Source: Paenibacillus naphthalenovorans
Lineage (GTDB): Bacteria; Bacillota; Bacilli; Paenibacillales; NBRC-103111
Direction: 5' to 3'
DNA: 64,000 bases
NCBI RefSeq assembly: GCF_900099895.1
Contig: NZ_FNDY01000004.1
Coordinates: forward strand, 1-64,000
Part shown: positions 1 through 8,067 of the stretch, piece after piece
How the letters are laid out: the number at the start of each line of letters is the position of its first letter
How positions within the stretch are numbered: the stretch's first letter is position 1
Translations under genes and position numbers: made by a program
The notes under the pieces: model-generated
The model's input: only the letters and a program-made list of their open reading frames with translations
Told to the model about the DNA's origin: nothing
Databases searched by the model: none

Positions 1-360
1 GCTAAACGAAGACGTTTCAGAAGCAATCCAGAAAAATACCTTCAAAACGCTGAAAATAAATATTGTGCGTTAATTGGTCAGTCGTAGTTTTTTTTTCATA
101 AATCCAACCTCCAAATTTTATTTTCACCTATATTATATAATATAGTTTTTAAAATACCAATAAATGGAGGTTTTTGGTGTATGAATGTAAAAAAAGTAAT
201 TTCCCCTTAAAGTTCAGTTTTACAATACTAAATATACTTACTCCCAATTGAAAGAAAAACTATGTCTTACTGTATTCATCAATAAGTTGAATGGGAGGGA
301 TTTCCTGAACAATAGAAAAATCAAAATTGCGTATATATGTCTCCAACTCTACAGTGAGGT
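1..360. other. AT-rich stretch without a convincing intact gene
   Basis: No reading frame here looks like an intact gene. On the minus strand there is a good ribosome binding site (GGAGG) and an ATG followed by nine A residues near position 100, but the frame stops after nine codons. A +1/-1 slip in the A run would give a more protein-like stretch that itself stops before the window edge. Between about 250 and 375 the minus strand also has protein-like pieces in two frames. The pattern suggests decayed genes, but I cannot name any family. Confidence 0.4.
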
Positions 361-665
361 TTACATGGCTCTTCTTGCTGATACCAGTCTTGCATTGCAA
401 TACTTATCCCAATTCTGTATCAAATCTTCGGCTATTGTGTGAGGATTATTTCCGCCACCATGCGGCAACCCGCGCGCTGGATTTATATAATCTTTTAATT
501 TGGGACCGATCCCCTGAGATGCAACAATATTGTACTTTTGAGGGATAGGGTAATCGCCAATAAAAGTGGTAGTAACAGTAATTTATCAATAGGAGGGATC
601 GGAGTGCCAAAAAGGATCTCGCCATTTTGAGGACGAGCGGGTCTTGATATTTCAATGAGTTCCAT
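361..665 (-). pseudogene. Frameshifted small gene of unknown function
   Basis: A start ATG at 665 has an ideal upstream AGGAGG (672-677, 6-nt spacer) and begins MELIEISRPARPQNGEILFG. That frame runs into low-quality sequence after codon 28, at about 582. From there the -1 frame is strongly protein-like (ITVTTTFIGDYPIPQKYN, then GIGPKLKDYINPARGLPHGG) and ends in TAA at 361-363. Adding one A to the AAA codon at 582-584 joins both parts into one protein of about 101 residues. The frameshift is seen directly. Decay, sequencing error and programmed frameshifting cannot be separated from this sequence alone. I do not recognise the family. Confidence 0.55.
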
Positions 666-776
666 CTTGTTCCTCCTAATGGAAATTAATCAAACATTCC
701 AAAATTCCGACGTTTTCATTGTTTTTCCTGCAAAAAGTACTAATTCTTTTAGCCCTATTTAACGCTAACTACAATG

Positions 777-840
777 TTTTGCTGAACGTAAGAAGGAACT
801 AGAAAATAGGATTAATGTCCCTAATATTGACTACAAATAG
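777..840 (+). pseudogene. Possible C-terminal gene remnant
   Basis: A short open frame ends with a protein-like, charged tail (FAERKKELENRINVPNIDYK then TAG). It has no start codon or ribosome binding site and is preceded by a stop about 25 codons upstream. It looks like the 3' end of a lost gene and fits the decay of this corner of the window. It could also be chance, as it is only about 20 codons long. Confidence 0.2.
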
Positions 841-880
841 CGATAAAAAGTTAAATGGATTGTACATTTTCGAGCAAATC

Positions 881-910
881 AAAAGCCCGACCATATGAGG
901 TCGAGCTTTT
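881..910. terminator. Bidirectional stem-loop terminator
   Basis: A near-perfect 12-bp stem (AAAAGCCCGACC / GGTCGAGCTTTT) closes a 6-base loop and has A and T runs on its two sides, so it could stop transcription from either direction. No intact gene ends next to it. It separates the decayed segment from the tRNA-like debris. Confidence 0.6.
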
Positions 911-911
911 A

Positions 912-960
912 TAGTGGAGGGTCGAACCCCTAACCATATTCACTCCACTAAAGTATATGG
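912..960 (-). other. tRNA-like hairpin, probable tRNA debris
   Basis: On the minus strand TAGTGGAG (943-950) pairs perfectly with CTCCACTA (912-919). Between them lies AGGGGTTCGACCC, which has the look of a T-arm with the universal TTCGA loop. D and anticodon arms are absent. A second pairing, CCATAT/ATATGG, overlaps it. The segment resembles the T-arm of the nearby tRNA-Ala, so it is probably a truncated tRNA or an attachment-site scar. Confidence 0.35.
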
Positions 961-1035
961 TTTAGGTGTCCCGTCATTTATCAACACGATATGTTGATAC
1001 TACGCATTCTACATGTGTCGGTACAAAACAAATCA

Positions 1036-1063
1036 AAATAAAAAACGGCATCTCTGCCGTTTG
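1036..1063 (-). terminator. Terminator of the tRNA-Ala gene
   Basis: On the minus strand AAACGGCA / TGCCGTTT forms an 8-bp stem with a TCTC-type loop. It is followed by TTTTTTATTTTG, immediately downstream of the tRNA 3' end. This is a typical intrinsic terminator. Confidence 0.75.
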
Positions 1064-1076
1064 AATTTAAGGTGTA

Positions 1077-1149
1077 TGGAGAATAGGGGGATCGAACCCC
1101 TGACCTCATCGCTGCCAGCGATGCGCTCTCCCAGCTGAGCTAATTCCCC
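1077..1149 (-). tRNA. tRNA-Ala (anticodon GGC)
   Basis: The 73-nt cloverleaf reads on the minus strand. The acceptor GGGGAAT pairs with ATTCTCC with one G-T wobble, the D-arm is TAGCTCAGCTGGGAGAGC, the anticodon stem-loop is CATCG-CTGGCAG-CGATG with anticodon GGC, and the T-arm contains GGTTCGATCC. The discriminator base is A and the CCA end is not encoded. The gene is followed by an intrinsic terminator and flanked by tRNA-like fragments on both sides. Confidence 0.95.
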
Positions 1150-1222
1150 AGGAATTTTCGGTTAAGGAAATATCAAGAATGAAGTTGTTCCACTTTTGAG
1201 CGGCGTCTTCGCTCGGCCCGAA

Positions 1223-1244
1223 CTCCCAACTGAGCCGTGACCCC
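1223..1244 (-). other. Truncated tRNA 5' half
   Basis: The minus strand contains an acceptor-like GGGGTCA followed by a D-arm-like GGCTCAGTTGGGAG. The sequence then diverges, with no anticodon stem or T-arm. This is what remains when a tRNA gene is cut, and it lies about 75 bp upstream of the intact tRNA-Ala. It could mark an old insertion or the decay of a tRNA cluster. Confidence 0.35.
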
Positions 1245-1424
1245 ATAAATTATGAAACCATTGCGATGATAATCAGTCGTTTTTTATGAGAAGATAATGT
1301 ACCAGACAACATCGTTTTCCCGGCTGCGCTGAGGCCCCCAGATGTTGTTATCATTTTGTTCTCCAGCGGCGACAAAATTAAAGATAGCACATCGGGATGG
1401 GGCTTGTCAACATTTTTATTAAAA

Positions 1425-1907
1425 TTAATTTACGCTGCCGTTTCCGCCAACATGGTGCTTGGAGAGCAATTCATTCAGCTCCTTCATAAACATATTAATG
1501 TCTTTAAATTGTCTGTAAACGGAGGCAAAACGAATGTAGGCTACTTCATCAACGGGATACAATTCGGACATGACGATCTCGCCGATTTCGCGGCTGTCTA
1601 CTTCCGCCTGGGCGGTATTGCGGATCTGCCTTTCGACCTCGGAGACGATCATTTCCAATCTTTCTACGGATACCGGTCGTTTCTCACAAGCGCGGATAAG
1701 CCCGCGGAGCATTTTCTCCCGGCTGAATTCCTCACGGCTGCCGTCTTTTTTAATGACGATCAACGGCGTTTCTTCCACCATTTCAAACGTAGTGAACCGC
1801 TTCTGGCACTTCTCGCACTCCCGGCGGCGTCTTATCGATTTATTCTCGTTTGCGGAACGCGAGTCCAACACTTTGGTGCCGGGATAATCGCAATATGGGC
1901 ATTTCAT
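1425..1907 (-). CDS. nrdR: Transcriptional repressor NrdR
   Basis: NrdR represses ribonucleotide reductase genes in response to ATP/dATP binding. The 160-residue protein begins [17 protein letters not shown] and has a four-cysteine zinc ribbon (CPYC near residue 3, CEKC near residue 31) followed by an ATP-cone domain from about residue 48 ([20 protein letters not shown] motif). The length is normal for the family. The start was placed at 1907 because the zinc ribbon must be N-terminal and GGAGAAAG lies just upstream; a longer frame extends to 2006 but adds 33 unrelated residues overlapping the SASP promoter. No nrd genes are present in this window to act as local targets. Confidence 0.95.
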   Translation of the reverse strand: MKCPYCDYPGTKVLDSRSANENKSIRRRRECEKCQKRFTTFEMVEETPLIVIKKDGSREEFSREKMLRGLIRACEKRPVSVERLEMIVSEVERQIRNTAQAEVDSREIGEIVMSELYPVDEVAYIRFASVYRQFKDINMFMKELNELLSKHHVGGNGSVN

Positions 1908-1943
1908 CGGCCTTTCTCCTTTCCATAATTCCCAACAGCTCCC

Positions 1944-1974
1944 TGACATGAGATTCGTGTAAACGCACATAATA
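1944..1974 (+). promoter_or_regulatory. Possible SigG-type promoter of the SASP gene
   Basis: CATAATA at 1968-1974 matches the forespore SigG -10 consensus, and a GACATG-like -35 lies about 17-18 bp upstream. SASP genes are known to be SigG targets, which makes the match plausible. The -35 is imperfect, so the call rests mainly on the -10 and on gene context. Confidence 0.45.
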
Positions 1975-2004
1975 GGTTTACCAACGACAAGGAGGTGAAC
2001 AGAC

Positions 2005-2229
2005 ATGGGTGCAGGTCAATCCCGCAGCAGCAATGTATTGGTAGTACCACAAGCAAATGCCGCTCTGGATCAATTGAAATACGAAGTAGCTCAGGAACTG
2101 GGTATTGCCATTCCTCAAGATGGCTATTACGGTAATATGGCTACTCGTGATACTGGTGCGATCGGTGGTCACATTACGCGCCGCCTGGTGCAAATCGCCG
2201 AGCAGCAAATCGCTGGTCAATTCAAATAA
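2005..2229 (+). CDS. Alpha/beta-type small acid-soluble spore protein (SASP)
   Basis: This 74-residue protein coats spore DNA and protects it from UV and chemicals; it is degraded by the Gpr protease at germination. It carries both SASP signatures: YEVAQELGI with the Gpr cleavage region near residues 31-39, and [19 protein letters not shown] near the C-terminus. The start has a strong AAGGAGGTG binding site. The gene is monocistronic, flanked by a possible SigG promoter and an intrinsic terminator. It is direct evidence of an endospore former. Confidence 0.97.
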   Translation: MGAGQSRSSNVLVVPQANAALDQLKYEVAQELGIAIPQDGYYGNMATRDTGAIGGHITRRLVQIAEQQIAGQFK

Positions 2230-2254
2230 TAACACGTTTTGAAGCATACGAGAA

Positions 2255-2306
2255 GAAGCAGACCGGACAAACTCCCCATAAGGAGAGCTTGTCCGGCGCT
2301 TCTTTA
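2255..2306 (+). terminator. Terminator of the SASP gene
   Basis: A long interrupted stem (GAAGC / GCTTC, CCGGACAA / TTGTCCGG, CTCC / GGAG) is followed by TTTATTGC. It lies 25 bp after the SASP stop codon and faces the lytic transglycosylase gene, so it may work in both directions. Confidence 0.75.
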
Positions 2307-2324
2307 TTGCTATAAGCCAAAATA

Positions 2325-2900
2325 TTAACGGATTCCCCAATCCTCCGCATAGGTTTTGTAATACTTGTCATAATAATACGTGACACGCTGCACATAACGC
2401 TTGGTCTCGCCATAAGGAATCTGATCCGTATTGTCGAGCGTTCCATCCCATCTTCCCTCCAGCAGCCAACGGCTCACTATACCGTGTCCTGCGTTGTAGC
2501 CGGCAAGGACGGCAAACGTATTGCCGTTAAACTGCTTAAACATCCAGTTCAAATACCATGAACCGAGTTCAATGCTGACGGCCGGATCATCCAAGCGGTT
2601 TTTGAATTCACCCGGAAAAGGAGCCTTCTCTATAATCCATTCCGATGTATCCGGCATCAATTGCATAAGACCGTGCGCACCTTTACTGGAAGTCGCGTCA
2701 GGCTTATAGTTGGTTTCTACCCGGATAACGGCAGCGATGAGCAAAGGGTCAAGCTGATACTTCTCTGCGCTTTGGCGAATTTCCTCTTCATAATGGATCG
2801 GATACAACATACGTCCCAATACACTCGTGCCCAGAAACAAAAATAGCAAAAAAGTCAACAGAAGCAGGGCGAAGACTCGCTTTTTGCGCAAAAAGCTCAT
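2325..2900 (-). CDS. Membrane-anchored lytic transglycosylase (SLT domain)
   Basis: The 191-residue protein has one N-terminal membrane segment (about residues 8-28, ALLLLTFLLFLFLG) and an extracellular SLT/GH23 domain that cleaves peptidoglycan glycan strands. The catalytic glutamate lies in IRVETNYKPDATSSKGAHGL, followed by LMQLMPDT and LAGYNAGHG, all hallmarks of the family. Its ATG overlaps the coaE stop codon (ATGA, 2897-2900) and GGAGAGGGG lies upstream, so it is translationally coupled to coaE. An upstream TTG at 2921 is less likely. The same coaE-transglycosylase neighbourhood is found in Bacillus. Confidence 0.92.
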   Translation of the reverse strand: MSFLRKKRVFALLLLTFLLFLFLGTSVLGRMLYPIHYEEEIRQSAEKYQLDPLLIAAVIRVETNYKPDATSSKGAHGLMQLMPDTSEWIIEKAPFPGEFKNRLDDPAVSIELGSWYLNWMFKQFNGNTFAVLAGYNAGHGIVSRWLLEGRWDGTLDNTDQIPYGETKRYVQRVTYYYDKYYKTYAEDWGIR

Positions 2901-3493
2901 GACAGTCCCCTCTCCGACCAAAATAGTTCAATCTGCTGTTCTGTTTCTTCTATCGTGCCCGAATTATCGATAACGATATCGGCCAGTTCTTTTTTCTTCT
3001 CGATCGGCATTTGCGCATCCAGCCGTTTGTTCGCCTGTTCCTCGGTTAACCCGTCCCGCTTCATCAGACGTTCCATTTGGACGTGCCGTGGCACATAGAC
3101 GACCATCACCTCGCTGTACATCGCCTGCAGATGGGATTCGTACAAAAGCGGCACATCTACGACGACCAGCTTGTCCGGATGCTGTGTCTCGTATGCCTCC
3201 ATCCGCTCGCGCATAGCCGCCCGAATCGGCGGATGAAGCAAAGCTTCGAGATCCTTGAGCGCAGCCGTATTCCCGAAGACGCGCTCCCCGAGTTTTTTCC
3301 GGTCCAGGGAACCGTCCTCCAGCAGCAGATCGGCTCCGAATCTTTCGATAACTTGAGTAAGGGCGGGGGTGCCTGGCTCTACCACTTCCCTGGCAATGCG
3401 GTCCGCATCGATCAACAGCGCGCCGCGGCGGACAAGCATGGAAGCGACAGTGCTTTTGCCGCAGGCAATGCCCCCGGTTAATCCGATGTTCAA
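2897..3493 (-). CDS. coaE: Dephospho-CoA kinase
   Basis: CoaE phosphorylates dephospho-CoA with ATP in the last step of coenzyme A synthesis. The 198-residue protein starts MNIGLTGGIACGKSTVAS, which is the family P-loop, and has the expected DADRIAREVVEPG motif and the VVDVPLLYE segment near residue 112. Its length is normal. It lies downstream of ytaF, mutM and polA in conserved Bacillus-like order and shares an ATGA overlap with the transglycosylase gene. Confidence 0.97.
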   Translation of the reverse strand: MNIGLTGGIACGKSTVASMLVRRGALLIDADRIAREVVEPGTPALTQVIERFGADLLLEDGSLDRKKLGERVFGNTAALKDLEALLHPPIRAAMRERMEAYETQHPDKLVVVDVPLLYESHLQAMYSEVMVVYVPRHVQMERLMKRDGLTEEQANKRLDAQMPIEKKKELADIVIDNSGTIEETEQQIELFWSERGLS

Positions 3494-3521
3494 TGGGTTT
3501 CCCCCTAAATCAAAATAATGA

Positions 3522-4202
3522 TCACAACAATTTCATAATGCCCATGAAGATCAGAAGAAATCCGGGTAAAACGGAAAGCTTGCGAATCCATTTCAGCTCA
3601 GCATACCGGAAGCCGATCTGCAGGCCAAGCCCGAGAAACGTCCCGCTGGCCAGTGCAATAACGGCAGCGGTAAGCCACGGCGTGAATCCGAGCAGTGCCG
3701 CCCCGATGCCCGCGCCGAACGCATCCAGCGACAATGCGGCGCCCAGCAGTACGGCTTCGTAAGCCGAAATGATCCCTGACCGGTCCACATCGGCAATGGA
3801 CGGGGTGCGCAGGATTTGAATGACGAGCCCCAGCCTTTTCAGTTCGATATACCATATGGCTTTGGCCCCTGCAGTCCCGGACTCTATTTCCCCGGGCGTT
3901 TTTGCCGCCTCCGTTTTTCCCTCTTCCTCCTTTTTATCTGAAAACATCTGATATATCGCCCATACGCCAATGCCCATCAGAATAAAAGCTCCGACGTATC
4001 TGGCGACCGCCGGGTCAATCAATTGACTCATCAGCACGCCGACCTGCATGGACATGTAAATAATAAAGCCGGAACAAAATGAAATAATAGCAATGGACAT
4101 AGGCGGAATGCGGATTTTACGAAGCCCGTACATCACGCCGACTCCGAAACCGTCCAGACTAACGGCAAACGCCAGAAGCATCAATGAGACGACAGGCAGC
4201 AT
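3522..4202 (-). CDS. ytaF: Sporulation membrane protein YtaF
   Basis: The 226-residue polytopic protein has six or so hydrophobic segments arranged as two related halves. Each half begins with a conserved acidic motif (LLAFAVSLDGFGVGVMYG at residues 9-26; GAALSLDAFGAGIGAA in the second half), the pattern of the YtaF/MntP-like family. A hydrophilic, charged linker (about residues 90-115) joins the halves. In Bacillus YtaF is a sporulation protein of unclear transport role. Its position between coaE and mutM matches B. subtilis. Confidence 0.9.
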   Translation of the reverse strand: MLPVVSLMLLAFAVSLDGFGVGVMYGLRKIRIPPMSIAIISFCSGFIIYMSMQVGVLMSQLIDPAVARYVGAFILMGIGVWAIYQMFSDKKEEEGKTEAAKTPGEIESGTAGAKAIWYIELKRLGLVIQILRTPSIADVDRSGIISAYEAVLLGAALSLDAFGAGIGAALLGFTPWLTAAVIALASGTFLGLGLQIGFRYAELKWIRKLSVLPGFLLIFMGIMKLL

Positions 4203-4299
4203 GCCCTTCCCTCCCTAACCAGATCGACTTTACTTCTTACTATATGGAAGGTCTGGGCGGAGGGTGCATGTCAGGCATTCTTCCCATGGTCCGCGTACT

Positions 4300-5160
4300 T
4301 TAGCGTTTTAAAGCCCCTTTGCTTCTCCTGCGTTTTAGAGGCTGGCACTTGGGGCAATAATGGGTCCCTCGTCCCCCTATAACCATTTTTTCGATTTTAT
4401 GCCCGCAATGGAAACAAGGTTCGTCTTTTCGGCCGTACATTTTGAACTGATGCTGAAACATACCGATTTCGCCCTGGCCGTTCACATAGGACTTGATGGT
4501 AGAGCCGCCTGCAGCCACTGCCTCCTTCAAGGTCCTCACAACCGCCTCATACAGCTTGGCCAGCTCATGCCGGCTTAAGCTTCTGGCCTCCCTTTCGGGA
4601 TGAATGCCAGCCAGGAACAACGATTCGTCTACATAGATATTCCCGATCCCTACAATATATTCCTGATTCAACAGCAGCGGCTTGATTTTGGTCGGACGCG
4701 ACCCGATCCGGTCCCGGAAAGCCTCGAATGTAAATGCTTCGTCCAAAGGCTCCAGCCCCAGCTTCTTCAGCGGGGCTTCCTGCAAATCCTGATCCTTCGG
4801 GTAAAGATGCATTGTCCCGAACTGGCGCACATCCTTATATCTCAGCTCGGTACCGTCTGTAAAATAAAACACGACATGGGTATGCCGTTCCTCTGGCTCC
4901 CCGCTGCGATACACACCGTACCTGCCTTCCATGCGAAGATGCGAGACCAGCGTATAATGGTCGAACATAAACCGCAAAAACTTGCCTCTGCGTTCGACGG
5001 ACTGAATGGTTTCCCCGCTGAGCAGCAGTTGAAATCTCTCAATGTCCTCCGGATACTGAATGATTCGCGGCAGCTTAACCGAAACCCGTTCCACTGTCTT
5101 GCCGATCACCAGTTGATTCAGCGTCCTTCGGACCGTTTCTACCTCTGGCAGCTCCGGCAT
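4300..5160 (-). CDS. mutM: Formamidopyrimidine-DNA glycosylase
   Basis: MutM removes oxidised purines such as 8-oxoguanine and nicks the abasic site. The protein (286 residues) begins MPELPEVETVRR, giving the catalytic Pro2 and Glu3 after Met removal. It has the helix-two-turn-helix region around residues 150-180 and ends with a zinc finger (CFHCGHKIEK...HYCPKCQ). The basic tail KRRRSKGALKR is slightly longer than usual. It lies 21 bp after polA and is probably co-transcribed with it. Confidence 0.97.
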   Translation of the reverse strand: MPELPEVETVRRTLNQLVIGKTVERVSVKLPRIIQYPEDIERFQLLLSGETIQSVERRGKFLRFMFDHYTLVSHLRMEGRYGVYRSGEPEERHTHVVFYFTDGTELRYKDVRQFGTMHLYPKDQDLQEAPLKKLGLEPLDEAFTFEAFRDRIGSRPTKIKPLLLNQEYIVGIGNIYVDESLFLAGIHPEREARSLSRHELAKLYEAVVRTLKEAVAAGGSTIKSYVNGQGEIGMFQHQFKMYGRKDEPCFHCGHKIEKMVIGGRGTHYCPKCQPLKRRRSKGALKR

Positions 5161-5181
5161 GCTGTCTTCCCTCCTTGCAGA

Positions 5182-7869
5182 TTACTTCGCCTCGTACCAG
5201 TTAGCCCCGTCATCTACATCCACCTTCAGCGGCACGTCGAGCTCAATTGCGTTTTCCATCACTTCGGCAACCGTCTTTTTCATGACCTCCAGCTCATCCT
5301 CAGGCACCTCGAGCACCAATTCGTCATGCACCTGAAGCAGCAGTCTGCTCCGTACTCCCTCTTCTTTCATCCGCTTGTCCAGCTGCACCATAGCCAGCTT
5401 AATGATATCCGCCGCGGTGCCCTGGATCGGCGTATTCATCGCGGTCCGCTCGGCAAACGAACGGAGATTGAAATTGGAGGCCTTGATTTCCGGCAAATAC
5501 CGGCGGCGGTGAAGAAGGGTCGTAACGAAACCATCCTCGCGGGCTTTCTTGACAATATCGTCCATATATCGGCGAACCCCCTGGAAGACGGCAAAATATT
5601 GCTCGATAAACTTCGCCGCATCCTTGCGGGTGATATTTAAATTTTGTGACAAACCATAATCGCTGATGCCGTAAACGATGCCGAAGTTCACGGCCTTCGC
5701 CTGACGGCGCATGTTCGAATCGACACTATCCTCCGGTACGCCGAATACATCCATCGCTGTTTTCGTATGAATGTCCATGTTCTGCCGGAACGCTTCGATC
5801 AGCTTCTCGTCCTGGGAAATATGGGCGAGCACACGCAGCTCGATCTGCGAATAGTCAGCGGTCAGAATACGCCAGCCGGGCTCCGAGGGCTTGAACACCT
5901 TGCGGATTTTACGCCCTTCCTCCAGGCGGATCGGAATATTTTGCAGATTCGGATATTGACTGCTTAGACGGCCTGTCGCCGCAATCGTCTGTTTATAATA
6001 AGTGTGCACTTTCCCGGTATCCGGACGCACCTCTTTCAGTAAGCCCTCCACATAGGTGGACTGGAGCTTGGACAGCGTCCGGTAATGGAGTATATGTCCG
6101 ACCAACGGATGATAAGGCTCGAGCTTTTCGAGCACTTCAGCGTCGGTGGAATAGCCCGTTTTCGTTTTCTTGATCACCGGCAGCTGAAGCTTCTCAAATA
6201 AGATTTCTCCAAGCTGTTTTGGAGAATTAATGTTAAACTCCATCCCCGCCTCGTCATAAATGGACTGCATGATCTTCTCAAGCTGTTTGCCCAGCTCGGC
6301 ACCGTAAGCTTGGAGCTCCTCCACATCCACTTTAATCCCTTTGCGTTCCATCGAGGCAAGCACCAGCGCCAAAGGAAGCTCCAGCTCGTGAAACAGCTCA
6401 TTCATCCCGCTGGCCTCCAGCTCGGCTTGCAATGCCCTGGCCAGCTCCATTACCGCCAATGCCTTACGGCTCATCAAGCTTAACAGAACATCCGCCTCCG
6501 GAAGCTTGAATTTGGCGCCTTTGCCGAAAACGTCCTCATCGGCGGGGATGGCAGTCAAGCCATACCGGGCGGTGAGTCCGTGTAAAGTCAGCGCAGATTC
6601 CGTCGGATCGAGCAAATAACCGGCAAGCAGCACATCAAAGCTGACCCCCCGCAGCTCCAGCCCCTGCCAAAAGAGAGCCACCAGCGCGCGGTGCAGATCG
6701 TAGACGGCGACGGACTTTTTCTCGTCTGCCAGCCATGCGCGCACACGCTCAGCCTCTTCAGCCTCCTGTTTAAGGAGCTCAAACGGCAAATAATAGCCGA
6801 TCGGATCCGTCCCGGAGTCCGACTCGGTATAAAAGGACAAGCCGAGCACTTCCCCCGTATGCGGATTATCCCCTATGACCTCGACATGCAGCGCCCGAAC
6901 GCCGGGCAGCGCTTCGACCAGCTCTCCCAGCCTGTCCGGCGTCACCTGAACCGACTGAATCCTGGCCTCGGCTTCAGCGTCCGCAGAAGCGGCTTGGTTT
7001 CCTCCGCCAGGCAGATTCAACCGCTCCAGCAGCGATTTAAATTCCAGCTTGCGGAACATGTCGCCCAAAACTTGTCCGTCATACCCGCCGTATGCCAGAT
7101 CGTCCCAAGGAATCTCCACCGGAACCTCGCGGAAAATCGTCGCCAGCTCCTTGCTCATCCGCGCATCCTCCGCGTGAGCGGCGACCTTCTCGCCCAGCTT
7201 CCCCTTGATGCCCGCCGCGTTCTCAAGCACCTTCTCGACCGAGCCGTATTCGTGCAGCAGCTTCAGAGCCGTCTTCTCGCCCACACCCGGAATGCCGGGA
7301 ATATTATCGCTGGCATCGCCCATGAGACCTTTAAGATCAATGATTTGAGCAGGCTTCAGCCCGTATTTTTCTTCGATATGGGCAGGATCGTACAGCTCCA
7401 CCTCGCTGATCCCTTTGCGCGTCAGCGCGATCTTCACTTTGTCGGAAGCAAGCTGCAGCATGTCTTTGTCCCCGGTCACTACCAGGACTTCCATACCGTC
7501 CTGCTCGTCTGCGGTACGCGTCAGTGTGCCGATGATATCGTCGGCTTCATAGCCGTCCATTTGAAATTGGCGAATGCCAAACGATTCCAGCAGTTCCTTC
7601 AGCACAGGGAACTGTTCGGAAAGCTCAGGAGGCGTCTTTTCCCTTCCTCCTTTGTATTCTGCGTAGTCTTTATGTCGAAACGTCGTTTTCCCGGCATCGA
7701 ATGCCACGAGAAAATGCGTCGGTTTTTGTTCTTCTATCAGCTTCAACAGCATCGTCGTAAAGCCGTAGACCGCATTCGTATGCAATCCCTTGGAATTGCT
7801 GAGCAGCGGCAGCGCAAAAAATGCGCGATACGCAATGCTGTTGCCATCGATCAAAATCAATTTGGACAA
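5182..7869 (-). CDS. polA: DNA polymerase I
   Basis: The 895-residue polymerase has an N-terminal 5' nuclease domain (LILIDGNSIAYRAFFALP, DGYEADDIIGT, GDASDNIPGIPGVGEKTA), a central exonuclease-like domain, and a C-terminal family A polymerase domain (TADYSQIELRVLAHIS, RRQAKAVNFGIVYGIS, QVHDELVLEVP). The exonuclease-like domain lacks the acidic DxE and later metal-binding residues (it reads LHVEVIGDNPH), so proofreading is probably absent, as in Bacillus PolA. It heads the polA-mutM-ytaF-coaE gene run. The start at 7869 (MSKLILIDGNS) fits the family N-terminus. Confidence 0.97.
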   Translation of the reverse strand: MSKLILIDGNSIAYRAFFALPLLSNSKGLHTNAVYGFTTMLLKLIEEQKPTHFLVAFDAGKTTFRHKDYAEYKGGREKTPPELSEQFPVLKELLESFGIRQFQMDGYEADDIIGTLTRTADEQDGMEVLVVTGDKDMLQLASDKVKIALTRKGISEVELYDPAHIEEKYGLKPAQIIDLKGLMGDASDNIPGIPGVGEKTALKLLHEYGSVEKVLENAAGIKGKLGEKVAAHAEDARMSKELATIFREVPVEIPWDDLAYGGYDGQVLGDMFRKLEFKSLLERLNLPGGGNQAASADAEAEARIQSVQVTPDRLGELVEALPGVRALHVEVIGDNPHTGEVLGLSFYTESDSGTDPIGYYLPFELLKQEAEEAERVRAWLADEKKSVAVYDLHRALVALFWQGLELRGVSFDVLLAGYLLDPTESALTLHGLTARYGLTAIPADEDVFGKGAKFKLPEADVLLSLMSRKALAVMELARALQAELEASGMNELFHELELPLALVLASMERKGIKVDVEELQAYGAELGKQLEKIMQSIYDEAGMEFNINSPKQLGEILFEKLQLPVIKKTKTGYSTDAEVLEKLEPYHPLVGHILHYRTLSKLQSTYVEGLLKEVRPDTGKVHTYYKQTIAATGRLSSQYPNLQNIPIRLEEGRKIRKVFKPSEPGWRILTADYSQIELRVLAHISQDEKLIEAFRQNMDIHTKTAMDVFGVPEDSVDSNMRRQAKAVNFGIVYGISDYGLSQNLNITRKDAAKFIEQYFAVFQGVRRYMDDIVKKAREDGFVTTLLHRRRYLPEIKASNFNLRSFAERTAMNTPIQGTAADIIKLAMVQLDKRMKEEGVRSRLLLQVHDELVLEVPEDELEVMKKTVAEVMENAIELDVPLKVDVDDGANWYEAK

Positions 7870-8067
7870 AGACTACACCCCATTTTCGTGAAACTATCTG
7901 CTTCTTACATGATAGCATAGGACGGCCATAGAAAAAAACCTTACCTTCCTTCCCGAAAAAAGGGTGTGTGTTCCTTCCTTGCCGCATAAAATGTACTAAC
8001 TTTGATCCCTACCCGTCTGCACGAATGGCACGTTCAAAGCGTGAAAGGGAGATCGGAGGAACCGTCT

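Noticed and set aside
248-548. Short plus-strand open frames in the AT-rich left end
   Set aside because: They lack ribosome binding sites and protein-like composition, and the second overlaps the frameshifted minus-strand gene that has a good start signal.
1356-1928. 190-codon plus-strand frame opposite nrdR
   Set aside because: It is antisense to a clear nrdR and has no start signal or recognisable motif.
6691-7920. 409-codon plus-strand frame opposite polA
   Set aside because: It lies wholly against a well-supported polA frame and its composition is that of a GC-biased shadow.
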